Below the pieces are notes generated by a model. It saw nothing but the letters and a program-made list of their open reading frames with translations. It searched no databases and was not told where the DNA came from. The translations under genes were made by a program, and so were the position numbers. This document shows positions 47,725 through 59,218 of a DNA stretch of 64,000 nucleotides, piece after piece. The stretch's first letter is position 1; each line of letters begins with the position of its first letter. This DNA is from Henckelia pumila (Eukaryota; Streptophyta; Magnoliopsida; Lamiales; Gesneriaceae): the NCBI RefSeq assembly GCF_033568475.1, contig NC_133121.1:5146001-5210000 (forward strand), given 5' to 3'.

Positions 47725-49143
47725 TGTTGCATATTTTCTTGCTCCCAAGTGCACAATTGTGTATCGTTCCTACGAGGAGTATGTATTGAAAATAATATTA
47801 ATGCTTTTAATTAGAATAGTCTAAATTTTATCTAAAAAATTAAATACAGAATTTTTTTTCAAAGTTGAATAATTAATAAAAACTATCAAGTAAATCACAC
47901 ACTTTAAAGGATAAATATCAATACGAGAAAAATGTATAGAGGATTTGATTTCACTTGGTTTCAACAACGATTACTTCTAATTAATTAATTCTCATGAATT
48001 CCTTTCGTTTAATAGCCAAGAACACTGAATTGTTTTTATTTCCCTCTCTCGAGCAACAAATAAAATGTATCAATTAAGATTCGATTTCAATATTCATATT
48101 AAAAATTTAGGCTTAATGATATTTGATAAACTATGTTCTTTCGAAAGCTCTGTTAAAGTTATACATTCTTTCGAGCTATATAATAATTAACATTGTATTT
48201 TCTAATGGTTCTATTCAAAATTTCCTATCCCTAGAACCGATTTCAAATAAATATGATAATTTAATTATTGATCAAGTCATTAAAAAGACGATAAATTCTA
48301 GAAAACACAATTAAATTAAGAGAATTCAATCACATAAAATCAAAACGTCGTAGAAGTTGTCTACACCAAGCTACATCATCTTTTAGACTAAAAAATTTAG
48401 TTCATGATGAAAATAAACCCAAAAAAATCATGTTTAGGAGTTTAGACATCAATTCAGAATTTAAGAAGAAGAGAGAAAGAGAAACAAAGCCGAAGTAGCG
48501 TCCGCGTCCTTCGTCTTCGATCTTTTCTCTTTCGGATTTCTTCTTCACGTTCAGCCCTCTTCTCTCTCAATCTCTCTTGCGCGTGCTGCTGTGGTGCGTG
48601 ATTTTTCTTCGCCAAATAGGGTCTAGTTACTCCAATTTATATGTCCTCGAAGGATGTCAAATAAAACCCGACAAATCGAGACTTTACGAATTTCCAAATT
48701 GTGCACTGTTTTTTCGCAACGCAACAGCACGGGGGCGCCAACATAGCAGCACATGTGCACTGTTGTTCGGCCTCACTTATTTTTTCGCACAGCTGAAGCA
48801 CCTAGGCGCTTCCTGAAGCTTCCATTTCAACATCTGCGCAACATTCGTGAAAAATTCATAACCGGAGTTGTAGCCTCGGATATAGATGAAATTTTGACAG
48901 AAGCTTTAAAACATCATAAACTTAAATTTGAACGGTGGAGATTGGATTTGGATGTAACTAGCAATTCCAATAATTTGGTAAACTTTGGTGATCCGTAATT
49001 TCTTCTTTCGGCTCTTCTCGGCACTTAACTTCCAATCCTTGAATATCACAAAAACAACAACAAATATGCATAAAATATTTCGATACATTACAAAAGCCAA
49101 TTCAAATCATATGAAATTATGTGCATAAAATGCACTTATCAGA
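47725..49143 (-). mobile_element. Candidate solo LTR
   Basis: Read on the minus strand, the sequence opens near TGATAAGTGCATTTTATGC and closes with gtgcacttgggagcaaga text, as in LTRs of the gypsy Tat/Athila type. A ggggt pentamer lies on both sides (47,720-47,724 and 49,144-49,148), but two extra bases spoil the exact TG...CA ends on one side. No internal coding part is present. Small frames in it (48,123; 48,577; 48,753) have no recognisable domain. Confidence 0.45.
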
Positions 49144-49148
49144 GGGGT

Positions 49149-49769
49149 CAGAGTGCGAAAAACTTTATCCAATTCAAGTCTCGATGGTAGACTGATGCAA
49201 TGTATAGGGCGTTTCAATCGATCGGTCTACTTCTTTGGCATTAGTATTCCTGATGTCAGTTTGGTACCTTAGTTTCAGTCTAGTATCTCACTTTATCATA
49301 TCAGTTTAGCATTTGTCTTCGAGTAATCAGTTCGGTTTTTTTTTTTTAACAATCATTTTGGCTGTTCTCTTCGAAGGAATCAATCTTCACTTAGTATAAC
49401 AGTTTGGCTTTGTTTTTGTAAAACCTTGCTTTTCTTTGGTAGTAGCAGTTTAACGCTTTCTTTAACAAAGTCGCTCTTCTTCTTGAAGACTTGTTTTAGC
49501 TTTTTCTTTGTACTGTCAGTTGGTACTTTCAGTTTGGTTCTCTTATTAAATATCAGTTTAGCTCGAGGATGTGTAAACACAAACACTTGATTTTCAACAA
49601 TCTTGTCACGTCAAAAAATGATCAAATTCTTAATTTAATTTAAAAAAAAATGGTTAAAAAAATTTTAATTTTTTTTAAAAAAACATATGAAATTGTTTTT
49701 TATTTAATTATAACTATAGAAAATGTCAAGTATGAAACTTAACATCCGACACAGCAGATTTACAAACAA
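49149..49769. other. Unassigned DNA, possible LTR debris
   Basis: Contains repeated cagtttggt/cagtttagc words between 49,258 and 49,560. The lysine-rich frame on the minus strand there looks like chance reading of these words. Nothing firm. Confidence 0.3.
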
Positions 49770-50012
49770 ACATTGAATTTGGCCAAATCCGACACAGCAG
49801 ATTTACAAAAAAACATTGCATTTGACCAAATCAAATATGAAATAATTCTTGCATTGATTACAACAATTAGTTATACTAATGACAAAATATTAATAAAATT
49901 TATTATTTTTAACAAAAAAAATTAATGCAAAAAAAAAATTATGTAATACATTTAATTGTAAAAAAATCAAATTATATTCAATAATAGAAAACAATAAAGT
50001 ATGTAAATATAA

Positions 50013-50329
50013 GGGAAAATTATAAATTTAGTCCTATATATTTGTCACATTGCGATTTTGGTCTTCTATATTTTTACATTTCAGTTTTAGTCCTACATGG
50101 TTTGATTTTTGGCAATTTTGGTCTTTTTTATTCAAAAATGCTTACGTGGCACTGTACACGTCAGTTCCACATCAGCAATATATTGGTGCCACATCAGCGC
50201 CACGTCGGAAAAATGACTAAAATTGCCAAAAAATTAAAGATAACGGACTAAAACTGAAATCTAAAAATATAAATTAAGGACTGAAATCGCAACGTGACAA
50301 ACATACAAGACCAAAAAAGTAATTTTTCC
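50013..50329. mobile_element. Mutator-type MITE with 9-bp target duplication
   Basis: 317 bp. Ends gggaaaattataaatttagtc and its inverse ...aatttttcc, with inner gtcacattgcg pairing to cgcaacgtgac. It is flanked by taaatataa (50,004-50,012 and 50,330-50,338). It occupies the same site as the unrelated-interior MITE in duplicate copy A. Confidence 0.9.
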
Positions 50330-50757
50330 TAAATATAATGAACCGAATAATATATATCGAGTGCAAGAAACAGAAAATTATATGAAAGATTCAACGTGGG
50401 AACACCATAATATAGATGAAAAAATATTTGGAAATAGAAAATTTGAAAAATAGATATGGCTAGCTTGATAATTGAGAAATTAAGTTAGGAATTTATTATA
50501 TTTCTTGACTTAAGGATTTGATTGTGTATCTTGATTTTAGTCTTTTCCACATTTGTCTTTAATTTCTATCATTTTTGTCTTTCTCTAAAATAATCAATAA
50601 TAATTATTTTTAAAAAGCAAAAAGAAAACCATAACCGTATTCATTGAAATTTGACGTTATTTACTAGATTTTTGATACTTTGGAAATATTTTTGAAATAA
50701 GGAGATTATGTAATCTCAATTGCAAGCAAGAATTGGAAAAGTTTCAAATTAAATTTA

Positions 50758-51753
50758 GGAAAAAATACATTTTTAGTCCTCATACTTTCATGTCAAAATA
50801 CTTTTGGTCCCTAAACATTTCAACACAACACTTTTAGTCCTTAAACTTTAAAAATTGTAACAAAATTAGTTTTTGCCATTTATTTTATAGTTAAATATAT
50901 TTGTGAGCACTAGTTTATTATTAAATTTTAGGGACTAAAAATGAATAAAATTAATAATAAAATATTATGAAAATTAAAACATAAATAGTAAATGAAACTC
51001 TATTTTTTAAATAATATTTTATGTTTTATCTTTATTTTAAAATTTAAAAAAATTAAAAACTAAAATTAAAATTTGAGTTTCAAATTTTCAAGAATAATTT
51101 TATTACCATATGTATTTTTTATTTTTTTTATTTTATTATTGTTGTTTAATATTTACAAACATAATTATATATATTACACATTTATATTTTTTAAAGAAAA
51201 TTAAATTTTATCTGGTTCATATCTTATTATTAAATAACAGTAAATAATTAATCAAATTTGATATCAAATCAATTATTTAGTATCAATGATATTAAATAAA
51301 TTTTATTTTAAAAATTATTAGAAAACACATTAAAATGTGCTTATTAAAATATTTATAAGATATTTTAATTTTAAAAACATACTCGATTATTTTTATGAAA
51401 AAAATCTATATTCTAGACTAGATATTTTATTTCTAATAAAAAATCATAATAAATTTTATTTACATATAATAACATCATAAAAAAGAATAAATATGCTACT
51501 CAAAAAAATGTTTGTGTTGTAGATATTAATTATGATCTTTATTTTTCATTTTTTTATTATTTATTTATTTAGGTCCCTATAGTTTAAAAATATAATAAAT
51601 TAGTCCTCAAAAATATATTTAACCATAAAAAACTAGAACGACTAATTGTGTTGCAATTTGTAAAGTTTAAGGACTAAAAGTGTTGTTTTGAAATGTTTAA
51701 GGACCAAAAATGTTTTGATGTGAAAATATAAGGACTAAAATTATACTTTTCCC
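50758..51753. mobile_element. Non-autonomous Mutator-type element, 996 bp
   Basis: The inverted ends contain ttttagtcc...aaaatac on the left and its inverse on the right, extending about 110 bp inward. Both flanks read ttaaattta (50,749-50,757 and 51,754-51,762). Duplicate copy A has a single ttaaattta at the matching point (29,574-29,582), the empty site. The middle is very AT-rich and encodes nothing. Confidence 0.92.
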
Positions 51754-51985
51754 TTAAATTTACTATATAATCATGAGATTATCTCATATTAAATTCATGC
51801 ATGGCAGATCATTTACTAATTACCATAACCATATTCATTTAAATCTTTCAAAATCGACCATCTAATTAATATATGTGATTCAAGAATTTTAGCATGAGTC
51901 GCTACTAGCACCTATATATAATGAAGCAGTACCCTATATATATTGCTTACTTCGAAAACAAAGAAATTCGACACCAATTAGAAAC

Positions 51986-52502
51986 ATGCGTGCTTGGACA
52001 TTAATTTTTGTGGCCTTGAGCACTTTGAGCTTTATAATTCACCAAACCAATGCAGATGATGTATCCCAGCTATGGTGCCAACGCACAAACATTAGGAACC
52101 TATGCATAATTATCATCAGGGCCGATCCCCGCAGGCCGCAACTACCTGAAGGCCAGCCCTGAAGGATTATGCCGAATTATAGCCGATAAAGCCGCACTTG
52201 TTTCCGCAGCCAATCTTGCAAAGATATCCAACCTTCTCAAGACGAGTACCGGCAGCTATAATCAAGCCTTGTCTGTTTGCTACCAAGATTATGACCAAGC
52301 TTTTAAATATCTGCGAGGTGTAGATTTGTCTGTTATTAATCGTGATACCTACAAAAATCAGTCCGTATTTATATCATTTGGTAGCGATGGCGCTTACGAC
52401 TGTGAAGATGTATTCAAACAAATAGTACCTCCCTCTCCATCTCCGTTAACTAAAGAAAACCAGAACTCCTACACAATATTTATGCCCTCCAGGAGATTAT
52501 AA
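51986..52502 (+). pseudogene. Pectin methylesterase/invertase inhibitor, copy B
   Basis: ATG at 51,986 begins the same signal peptide as copy A and continues through CQRTNIRNLC. A 7-bp insertion (near 52,127-52,134, repeating gccgca) shifts the frame and leads to an early stop. In the other frame the rest is open to the TAA at 52,500: helix ALSVCYQDYDQA, then DGAYDCEDVF with the last conserved cysteine. Intact length would be about 170 residues, normal for the family. No introns. 52,503-52,900 is 3' flank without a gene. Confidence 0.88.
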
Positions 52503-52922
52503 ATCTCAAATTAAAGCGTGTGACAAAATAAAAGCATGCTAGCTAGTTAAGGCATACTTGATCCATTTGATCTCAATTGCAATGAAAAACATATGATCTA
52601 GATAAATTTGATCATGCATTGATGTTTTGTTTTACTTATTTTGTGTCTTGTGGAATTATTTTTGTTGGATAGTGGTCTAATCATAAATTGGTAATCTTAA
52701 TAAGCAAAGGACCAATTCGACAATACAATTATTAGGCCACCAAAGGCACAAGATTTGAGGAAAGCATTTGTATATTCTTATATTCTGCACTTCAAAGCTT
52801 CTTTTCTCTTTTCTTTCTTTCTTGTTGGCTTGGCAGGGTTATAAGGTTACAGCATTTTATAAACTAAAAATAGAAACATGTGCGGAAATTAGAATGACTG
52901 AAAATCCCGGTAGAGTACTCAC

Positions 52923-53035
52923 TGTTAGTGGGCTCATTAGCCAATAAGCTTGCAACGTATGCAGCAGAGCTGCAGAAGCATCGAAAACCTCTAAATCATC
53001 ACTAGCATTTTCCAAAAGGTCATTTACGCCAAACC
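52923..53035 (-). pseudogene. Orphan exon-like fragment
   Basis: A 113-bp open stretch on the minus strand has a good splice acceptor before it (tttcgcttatag) and a good donor after it (gtgagta). It encodes text like DLLENASDDLEVFDASAALL and LHTLQAYWLMSPL, with amino-acid use typical of a real protein. A second exon-like piece, with a tgcag acceptor, lies upstream at about 53,560-53,675 (GDYEEALEKEWHSKL). I do not recognise the gene. No start, stop or further exons can be assembled, so it may be a captured or decayed gene fragment. Confidence 0.4.
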
Positions 53036-53689
53036 CTATAAGCGAAAACAGCAACCGTCATTTTCCGAAAGGTGCTACACAGCCAATAACTAACATTCAA
53101 ATCTTAATGTTTACAAGACTAATTGAATGATAGATGCGAGGGTGGTTCTCCGCATAATTTTCAAGTTTCTAAAGGCAAAAATAAGTTGGATAGAGAAAGC
53201 AAAGTAAAAAAACATTGTGAATCAACATTAACAATCAGCAGCACATCCTTTAAAAAAAAAAAAACAATCAGCAACACCTTTCCCTTGTAAATACCCAAAT
53301 TAACACGGTCCCCTTTACTATCCTGAAACCATCAATTTTCGATCAATAGTAAAAAAACAACCAGTATGCCAAATATAAAAAGATGTTTGAACAAATCAAT
53401 ACCCAATTAAGGGACTGTTTCACTCATATGAAAGAAACAAAACACAATTTCAACTGGTGGCAAAGGACAACATAATTTCAAAACTCATATTTCGTTCAGC
53501 GTGAAAAACTCTTGGATCCAAGCATTCATACCGACAACGAATTTTCCTAACCCGGCGCCAATCCTCCATTTAGAACAACATGGAACTCTGTTGATTCTTC
53601 TGGGTACTTGCTTTTGTAACAACTCAATTTAGAATGCCACTCCTTTTCCAATGCTTCTTCATAATCGCCTTGGGCCTGCATTTCCCTTC

Positions 53690-56583
53690 AAAGGCATATA
53701 CAAAGTCTCAAACAACCGATATTATTACATTAATTTGCTTATTGCATATAAATGTCCAATTTCAAGTATTTAGGCACTTTAAATTCCTAAAATCTCATTA
53801 CTTAATTAAAATGCCAAACATTAATTATCTCTAGATTAAATAATAGCATAATATTCTTTTTCGCTTTGAACTAACTTTAATATAATATTACAATGGCTAA
53901 CATTCATAAATTTCATATATAAATTTTTACCATACCAAAATCATTTCTCCAACACAATATATCTGAAAATCCTTAATTAAACAAGCTGAAATTTTTGAAA
54001 ATCCCAAACCAAATTTGATAACTCAAATCAATACATATTTGTGCTGACAGCCTACTCTTTGACAAATCAAGGCTATAAAACTCGAAGCCAATTAAAATCC
54101 ATGTGGGGACCTTGGGTTGCTAATCTCAAATTTTAAGGGCAATTAATGATTAAACGTCATTAATCTAATAAAAAAAGAATAAGGATCAAACAAATTTATT
54201 TTATTTTTTTTTCAAAGGGGGGTGCGACCGGGCGGTTAAAAACTGTCGCGGGGGCACCCCTGTTTTTTTTCAAAACAGTAGGCTAAGCTCCAGGCTCCGC
54301 GCGGGCGCATTCTGGGCAGAAACCTGCTCTGTTCTTTTGTCAGCAACTTGATCCCTTTCTTTCCATTCCAATCCATCAAATTCAAGTCTAGAACATGATA
54401 TATAAGATCCAAATCATGCATCTAAACAAAAACAAGGTCTCAAGCATCTATACATGCATTTGTTACATCGAACAAGTCTCTAAATAACGATGAACAACAT
54501 AAACTATCTCAAGTTCATACATGCATTTGAAAACCAACAAGTTCTAAGGATTTATGCTTCTAGATCTTAAGACTTCATCTATAATTTGAGTCCTTATGTG
54601 CTAGACTCTCTCCCAGCTGTCAATAACGTCGTTGATTAGCTTCTGTCCTCTCTGTTGTCATGCACACATACAAAACAAGACAACAGCCGAATAAACTTCG
54701 GTGAGAAATCATTCTCAGTATAGTCAACATATAAATGCGTTAAATAAATTCATATCAACTCTAAACATGTCAACTCAAGAATAGAGTAAACATAACGCAT
54801 ATATCGACTCAAACTTCAAATCAAGACTTCAATTTATATAGCGCGCTTATCTCAAGAATTGATTCTTATCACTTCATTGCCATCAAGATTCGTAACCGAT
54901 CTTGACATGGATATCCATCTATCGTAGCCATTCCGGGCTAAATAATAAGGTTAACCGCAACCTTGGCATAGAATCAATTCAATATACAATCATATCAAAA
55001 GCAATAAAGATCCACTACCTGTGATGGATGGACAAGAACATAAGTTCTACCTCAAGAACAAATATTTAAACAAATATGTGATTTGTTCGGATAACTCAAG
55101 AATCATCATTCTCGAGTATCGAATCTCTGACTCTCGATGTCATCTTATACCATTCATTCTCGAGTTTGTCATGTTCCACATCTGGATAGGAAGTACAACA
55201 ACTCCTACAAAAATCTGATCATTCAAACATCAATCAATCTTCAATCAAATTCACTTCAATCTTGATCACTTCTTCTTCGATTTCAAGTTGAGGTTCTTGA
55301 GTCAATAGTCTCCTATTAAACTCTGAAACATATAATCAAAACATGCATATCAAACTTCATTCTATACAATCATTTCAGAATCGAGTCAAAATCATCAATA
55401 TAAACTCAATCAACATCATTTCAAACTTCAACTTATTCTTATTCGGTACAACTCGGAGTCGTGAATCGTTAGTATTCGAAACTCAACTGAAATCGAGAAA
55501 TAAAAATGCCATAACATTCATAACATCTAAACAACTATCTCAACTCAGTTATAGGCTATCAAAACGATGTCAAAACATCAACCGGCGGCATAGTGATTGA
55601 AAATCAGAAACCGACTCGGTATCGAATTCATTATTAACTTCTTATCAACTTCTAATTACTTCATATCATTCATACTCCTCATATCAAAAGCTATAATATT
55701 TTGCTAACAAGTCAAAAACATGCTGGAATCATGATGGAATACATTTAATATGAACTCATCAATCCGGTTTCGATATAGAATCGCATATACGTTGAAGAAC
55801 ATAATCATAAACTCAAACGTACTGATTATGCCAAATACTGATTTTGAAACCTAACTCAAACATCATAATACTTACACAATATTGAAGCCTTCATTGCAAG
55901 GATTTCAAAACATCTTTCGGAATTAAAATCGGACGAGCGGATCAAAAATTACGGGGTTTCGAACAAATCGAATTCAAAAGAAAATGAGGAGAAGCTCGGC
56001 TCATGTTCTCAATTCTTAATTCCTTAAAATTATGCATGTGTACATGCTGATAATCTGATTAAAAATCAAATATGTATTGCATAATTGCAATTTAGTCCCT
56101 CAAGTCTTCATTAATTGCAATTCAATCATCGGCCTTTTTTTAATTCAATTTCAATCCTAAATAATTTAAGAATATTAGAATTTAAATAAAAACTATAAAT
56201 ATTCTCAAATTAAATAGACTCTGATTAAAATTAAATAAATTTGATTAATTAAATAATCCTAACCTTTTGCACTTTAGTCCTTCAAATTTCGATATTTGCA
56301 AATCAGTCCCTGATCGGGTTGTATCTTCAAAATTCATCTTCTTTAATTCTCGAAACATGGAATTTAATCTTAAATTCCATAAATATTCAAATTGAATATT
56401 TATTCTTTTAAGTTAAGAATTCTCGTAATTTAATTCTCAAAATCCGTAAATTCTCAAATTAAATATTTTCGGCTCGGAAATTAAATCTATAATTTCCATA
56501 AATTCTCAAATCAATATTAGCCCATAATATGGAATTAAATTCTCAAATCCCATAATTAATAATTTAATATTTTTGGGCCTTAA
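53690..56583 (-). mobile_element. Decayed gypsy LTR region, minus strand
   Basis: AT-rich DNA with words typical of gypsy LTRs when read on the minus strand (accgaagtttattcgg near 54,690, gacagctgggagag near 54,610). It adjoins the end of a gypsy polyprotein at its right, so it should be the 3' LTR. The start is near 56,583 behind the purine tract gaggggaggaatt. The far end cannot be set. It contains one cgagcggtaa-like GC hairpin (near 54,226). No genes. Confidence 0.5.
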
Positions 56584-56867
56584 TTCCTCCCCTCTAAGAA
56601 ATGATTTCGTCCTCGAAATCGTAATCAATCCAAATATCAAGTCTGATAGACTGAATGATTATCTGAAGTTATTCTTACTTCAATCATTCAATTATAATCT
56701 TCGTATCTCATCTCTTCATCTTTTATCAAATTATTTCTACGAATTTGTTTCTATTTTCGGGTATTTTAATTAACCGATAAGAATTCTTTCTGAGTGGTTT
56801 CTTTCCTCAATCAAGGATCTGTCGAATAATCGACTTAACTCAGAATCTTTTCAATATCTATCTCATC
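56584..56867 (-). pseudogene. Tail of a gypsy polyprotein
   Basis: On the minus strand the last codons read DFEDEIIS then stop, the conserved gypsy C-terminus, followed by the purine tract tagaggggaggaa. The rest is too decayed to align. It is cut on its right by a SINE fragment. Confidence 0.6.
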
Positions 56868-56965
56868 GTTTACCTGACTAGCATAGTTTGCAGGCTATTG
56901 CGTTAGTACGGGGATTTATCCAGAACGCACCTAAAGGTAGCGGCTGCGGGTTCCACGTCACAAAA
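56868..56965 (+). mobile_element. 5'-truncated SINE copy
   Basis: It matches the 3' half of the SINE at 57,677 (gtttacctgactagc, tttgcaggctattgcg, gcgcacctaaag) and ends in an A run. The tRNA-like head is missing. Confidence 0.8.
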
Positions 56966-57289
56966 AAAAATTCAACAACAAACGTTTTATTTAAGAAATT
57001 TTTTCAAAATTCATAAAATAATTTGTTTGTTTTATAAATTATATGATATAATTCATATTTCGATTATTCGTTCAAATGTTCATTCTTACTATTTTTATCA
57101 TTAATTGTATAAAATAATATCACGTGCATCGCACGACATATTTTTGTTTAAAGAATCTTTGCCGTTTTAAAAAGTATTTTTTTAACATTATTCTTATTAC
57201 TTATTGTAAAATTAAATTTTTTTATATTTTAATTTATTGTCAATATTTTCATTTGATCCAATTTATTTATGTTATACACAAGTTATAAT

Positions 57290-57316
57290 CTGTGCATCGC
57301 ACAGGTGAAATACTAG
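57290..57316 (+). mobile_element. Helitron 3' terminus
   Basis: Stem-loop CTGTGC-atc-GCACAG (57,290-57,304), eight bases, then CTAG (57,313-57,316) followed by T. This is the canonical Helitron 3' end: short hairpin, CTRR, insertion before T. A second gtgcatcgcac lies at about 57,124. The 5' end is not identified and no helicase is near, so it is a non-autonomous copy. 56,966-57,289 holds no gene. Confidence 0.7.
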
Positions 57317-57354
57317 TTTAGTGATAATAGCTAAGTTATTAGTTATTACTCTAC

Positions 57355-57470
57355 TCATATTTCTATTAAAATAATATTTTTTCATAAATAACTCAAATAA
57401 AAAGTATGTTCCACAAAATTAAATCGTGAACCGTCTAACAAAAATTTTTACGTACATTTTATCAAAATGT
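57355..57470. mobile_element. Half copy of the gagacggtctcac MITE
   Basis: Text such as aataactcaaataaaaagtatg and cgtgaaccgtctaacaaaa corresponds to the right half of the MITE at 46,353-46,511, well diverged. Confidence 0.5.
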
Positions 57471-57676
57471 AAACCTTTACAAAAAACATCACCTTATATG
57501 CTAGCAAGGACTGTCTAATAGTGGGGGAAGAATTATTCTCTCACCCTCTTTTTGTTATCAATGTAACTTTATCATTCATTTGACGCAATGAAATTTGCTT
57601 CCAATTCAAAATTACAATTAGAAAAAACATATAGAATCAAAATGACCGTTTTCCGTCTCGATCAAGAAAAGGGTCC

Positions 57677-57914
57677 CAAAGCCCCAACGAAGTATTCAAG
57701 TTGGTGAAGCAGGTGAACTGTTGGCAAGAGGTCAGGAGTTCGATTCCCCTGCCAACAGTTTCTTGGGCTAGCTTGTCACACAGGGTTTGCCCAGTGTGGT
57801 TTACCTGACTAGCGTAGTTTGCAGGCTATTGCGTTGGTCCAAGGGTTTACCCATAGCGCACCTAAAGATAGCGACTACGGATTCCCACATAAAAAAAACA
57901 AAATAAAAAAAAAA
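57677..57914 (+). mobile_element. tRNA-derived SINE with target duplication
   Basis: The head resembles a tRNA with an internal pol III box B (agttcgattcc near 57,739) and a looser box A upstream. The body carries the same text as the fragment at 56,868, and the end is A-rich. It is flanked by aaaagggtcc on both sides (57,667-57,676 and 57,915-57,924), a target duplication of at least 10 bp. It lies about 200 bp upstream of psaN. Confidence 0.85.
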
Positions 57915-58130
57915 AAAAGGGTCCAAGATTCAATCTCACCACAAAATTATTGCACAAAACGAGCATAATTTGTCAATGGTTGTATCCAAATTCCAAGGTC
58001 TCACCGACTCTCACCTTATCCTACCTTCCACCATCCAACACTGCCCACACGCCAAGATCTCCCTTCCATCCCATAATAGAAAACAAACTAAAGACTGCTC
58101 CAAACAAATCGTGCTTAATTTTTTGCAGAA

Positions 58131-58823
58131 ATGGCAACAATGAACGCTACTATTTTGGCATGCAACTATGCCATCTCAGGCGCTGAGATGAACTCCAAGC
58201 CCACCTCATCGCCCTCCTTCGCAACCCCGGCTCTAAAATTGCCTGTGATCAGAGCCCAACATGCAAGAGTACCGGAGTCTAACGACTCTGGTAGAAGAGC
58301 GGCCATTCTTGGCATAGGCGCCGCCTTTTTCGCCGCCGCTATCTCCACCTCCTCAGCCAATGCAGAAGTAATCGAGGAGTATTTGGAGAAGAGCAAGGCC
58401 AACAAGGTTAGTCGAAAGATGATTGAAAACAACAACATTCACGTGTAAAACTTATCAAGAAATGGGATTTAAGACACTGCTAACGCATAGATAGTGCACT
58501 GAAAAACTTCTTGATGGATTTAGGAGTTGAATGACAAGAGGAGGCTGGCTACCAGTGGGGCTAACTTTGCGCGAGCCTACACGGTCCAATTCGGAACATG
58601 CAAGTTCCCTGAGAACTTCACTGGCTGCCAGGATCTTGCAAAGCAAAAGGTTTGATCTTTCATGCATGATTATCTAGTCCTGCGGTGAATAAAGGTCGGG
58701 GCTTTTGCTGATTATTTGGTTTCTTTAATGCAGAAAGTGCCATATTTATCCGATGATTTAGAGTTGGAATGTGAAGGGAAAGATAAATACAAGTGCGGAT
58801 CAAATGTGTTCTGGAAATGGTGA
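58131..58823 (+). CDS. psaN: Photosystem I subunit N (PsaN), chloroplast
   Basis: Three exons: 58,131-58,406, 58,524-58,649 and 58,734-58,823, all with GT/AG introns that keep the frame, giving 163 residues (PsaN is about 170 in other plants). The first 75 residues or so are a two-part targeting peptide: a Ser/Ala-rich chloroplast part, then GRRAAILGIGAAFF...SSANA, a twin-arginine lumen signal with an ANA cleavage site. The mature part contains YLEKSKANK, LATSGANFARAYTVQFG, CKFPENFTGC and ends KYKCGSNVFWKW, diagnostic for PsaN. The protein sits on the lumen face of PSI and helps plastocyanin donate electrons. Four cysteines are conserved. The gene appears intact. It is convergent with the polygalacturonase gene 395 bp downstream. 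Confidence 0.97.
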
Positions 58824-59218
58824 TCAAGTGTGAAGTTCCTCGTACCTTTTTCTACATAATGTATCCACTTTTTCTGTTGAAGAAATATCATTCTTGATTC
58901 TTGATCATTCCTGCTGGAATTTCATGTGATTTTGTGTTTCTTTTGTGAATGAGTTGATGGAGTGTAAACGTCCGGAACCATGTTTCTGTACAGAAGTTGG
59001 AATTTATAATGTGTAAATCCCATTTTGAATAATGCATAGAATCAAATAACTATATCGTCTGTACAAATGTATAAGATCCCCACTCTACTGCAAATCTATT
59101 TTTCCTCCAGCGGCCGTCAAGAACTCCGTATTTTACCCTCTCTATGGTCATAATCATATACCACTTACTTGTAAAATTGATACTACAAATCAAAATTGGT
59201 AAAATAAAACACTCAACA
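58824..59218. other. Shared 3' region of psaN and polygalacturonase
   Basis: 395 bp between the stop codons of two convergent genes. It should hold both 3' untranslated regions. No further gene is visible. Confidence 0.7.

Larger units (their letters stand above)
49770..52502 (+). repeat. Duplicated segment, copy B
   Basis: Partner of 28,850-30,726. The gcagatttacaaa block at its left edge is itself present twice (about 49,753 and 49,795). Two Mutator-type elements interrupt it. It keeps the complete 3' part of the inhibitor gene that copy A lost. Confidence 0.85.

Noticed and set aside
49380..49586. Lysine-rich frame on the minus strand as a small gene
   Set aside because: It follows short repeated cagttt words in LTR-like debris, with no domain or flanking gene signals.
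57660..57760. A tRNA gene upstream of psaN
   Set aside because: There is a pol III box B and tRNA-like text, but no complete cloverleaf; the body, A tail and target duplication make it a SINE.
57950..58186. 78-codon frame overlapping the psaN start
   Set aside because: Another frame in the 5' untranslated region; the psaN start at 58,131 explains the conserved protein.
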